This document shows, one piece after another, positions 5,893-6,075 of a stretch of 6,075 nt of DNA (the stretch's first letter is position 1; every line of letters begins with the position of its first letter). The DNA is taken from contig CAIPNN010000068.1 of NCBI GenBank assembly GCA_903866425.1, positions 1-6,075 on the forward strand, given 5' to 3'. Made by a program: the position numbers and the translations under genes. The notes beneath the pieces were generated by a model, which had not been told where the DNA came from, did not search any database, and worked only from the letters and a program-made list of their open reading frames with translations. Source of the DNA: an uncultured Actinomycetes bacterium (GTDB lineage: Bacteria; Actinomycetota; Thermoleophilia; Miltoncostaeales; Miltoncostaeaceae).

Positions 5893-6075
5893 CTACCAGA
5901 ACACGCCGTTGTCGAGGGTCTCCTCGACAACGTCGAGCTCGCCGGTCCAGATGCCGGCCGACAGGTACTTCCATCCGCTGTCGCAGATGATGCCCACCAC
6001 GGTGCCGCGCTCCATCTTCGATGCCACGCGTGCGCAGGTGTGCATGACGGCACCGCTTGAGACACCGGCGAAGAT
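5893..6075 (-). CDS. cysM: Cysteine synthase CysM, C-terminal 60 residues only
   Basis: This is the 3' end of a PLP-dependent cysteine synthase; the rest lies beyond the right edge. The visible part begins IFAGVSSGAVMH, the conserved GxSSGA segment that in this fold lies near the cofactor phosphate, continues through VVGIICDSGWKYLSAGIW (26-43), typical of the CysK/CysM family, and ends NGVFW. The DSGWKYLS block favours the CysM branch of actinobacteria, which uses O-phosphoserine and thiocarboxylated CysO, and the adjoining mec gene supports this strongly. The PLP lysine and N-terminal domain cannot be assessed. Mec follows on the same strand after 13 nt. Confidence 0.9.
   Translation of the reverse strand: MFAGVSSGAVMHTCARVASKMERGTVVGIICDSGWKYLSAGIWTGELDVVEETLDNGVFW

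Overview
The window looks like chromosomal DNA from a high-GC bacterium, most likely an actinobacterium. Three things point there. Third codon positions are strongly G/C. A cysM gene is followed by a Mec-type JAMM peptidase, which is the CysO-dependent cysteine pathway known from Mycobacterium and Streptomyces. The beta-carbonic anhydrase closely resembles mycobacterial Rv1284. The exact lineage cannot be fixed from the sequence alone. Coding density is high, and there is no RNA gene, CRISPR array, insertion sequence or prophage.

Layout: (1) 1-1097, minus strand: citrate synthase gltA, whose last ~60 codons run off the left edge. (2) 1098-1305: a divergent control region with candidate -10 elements for both flanking genes, an 8-bp direct repeat and a small leader hairpin. 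(3) 1306-2856, plus: a 516-aa protein with an N-terminal NYN (PIN-like) nuclease domain, a LOTUS/OST-HTH domain and a long tail of alternating acidic and arginine/lysine blocks, including a 33-residue tandem duplication. It ends at a perfect 13-bp hairpin. (4) 2991-3959 and 3987-4544, plus: an SbtA-type sodium/bicarbonate symporter followed after 27 bp by a beta-carbonic anhydrase, a compact inorganic-carbon cassette. (5) 4568-5214, minus: a Phd-like antitoxin and a VapC-like PIN toxin overlapping by 13 nt, with a perfect 19-bp palindrome 2 bp upstream of the antitoxin start. (6) 5215-5468: a lower-GC gap with one doubtful 66-codon ORF. (7) 5469-6075, minus: a Mec-type JAMM peptidase preceded by the 3' end of cysteine synthase cysM.

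The genes form separate modules. SbtA would import bicarbonate and the carbonic anhydrase would interconvert it with CO2, supplying carboxylating enzymes; in a heterotroph these would be anaplerotic ones feeding the oxaloacetate that citrate synthase uses. CysM and Mec belong to a pathway in which cysteine is built on the thiocarboxylated carrier protein CysO and then released by Mec. CysO is not in the window.

The strongest items for follow-up are the NYN-LOTUS protein with its charged repeat tail, the SbtA-carbonic anhydrase pair without an adjacent SbtB, and the palindrome at the toxin-antitoxin start. I found no convincing wholly new defence or mobile system.
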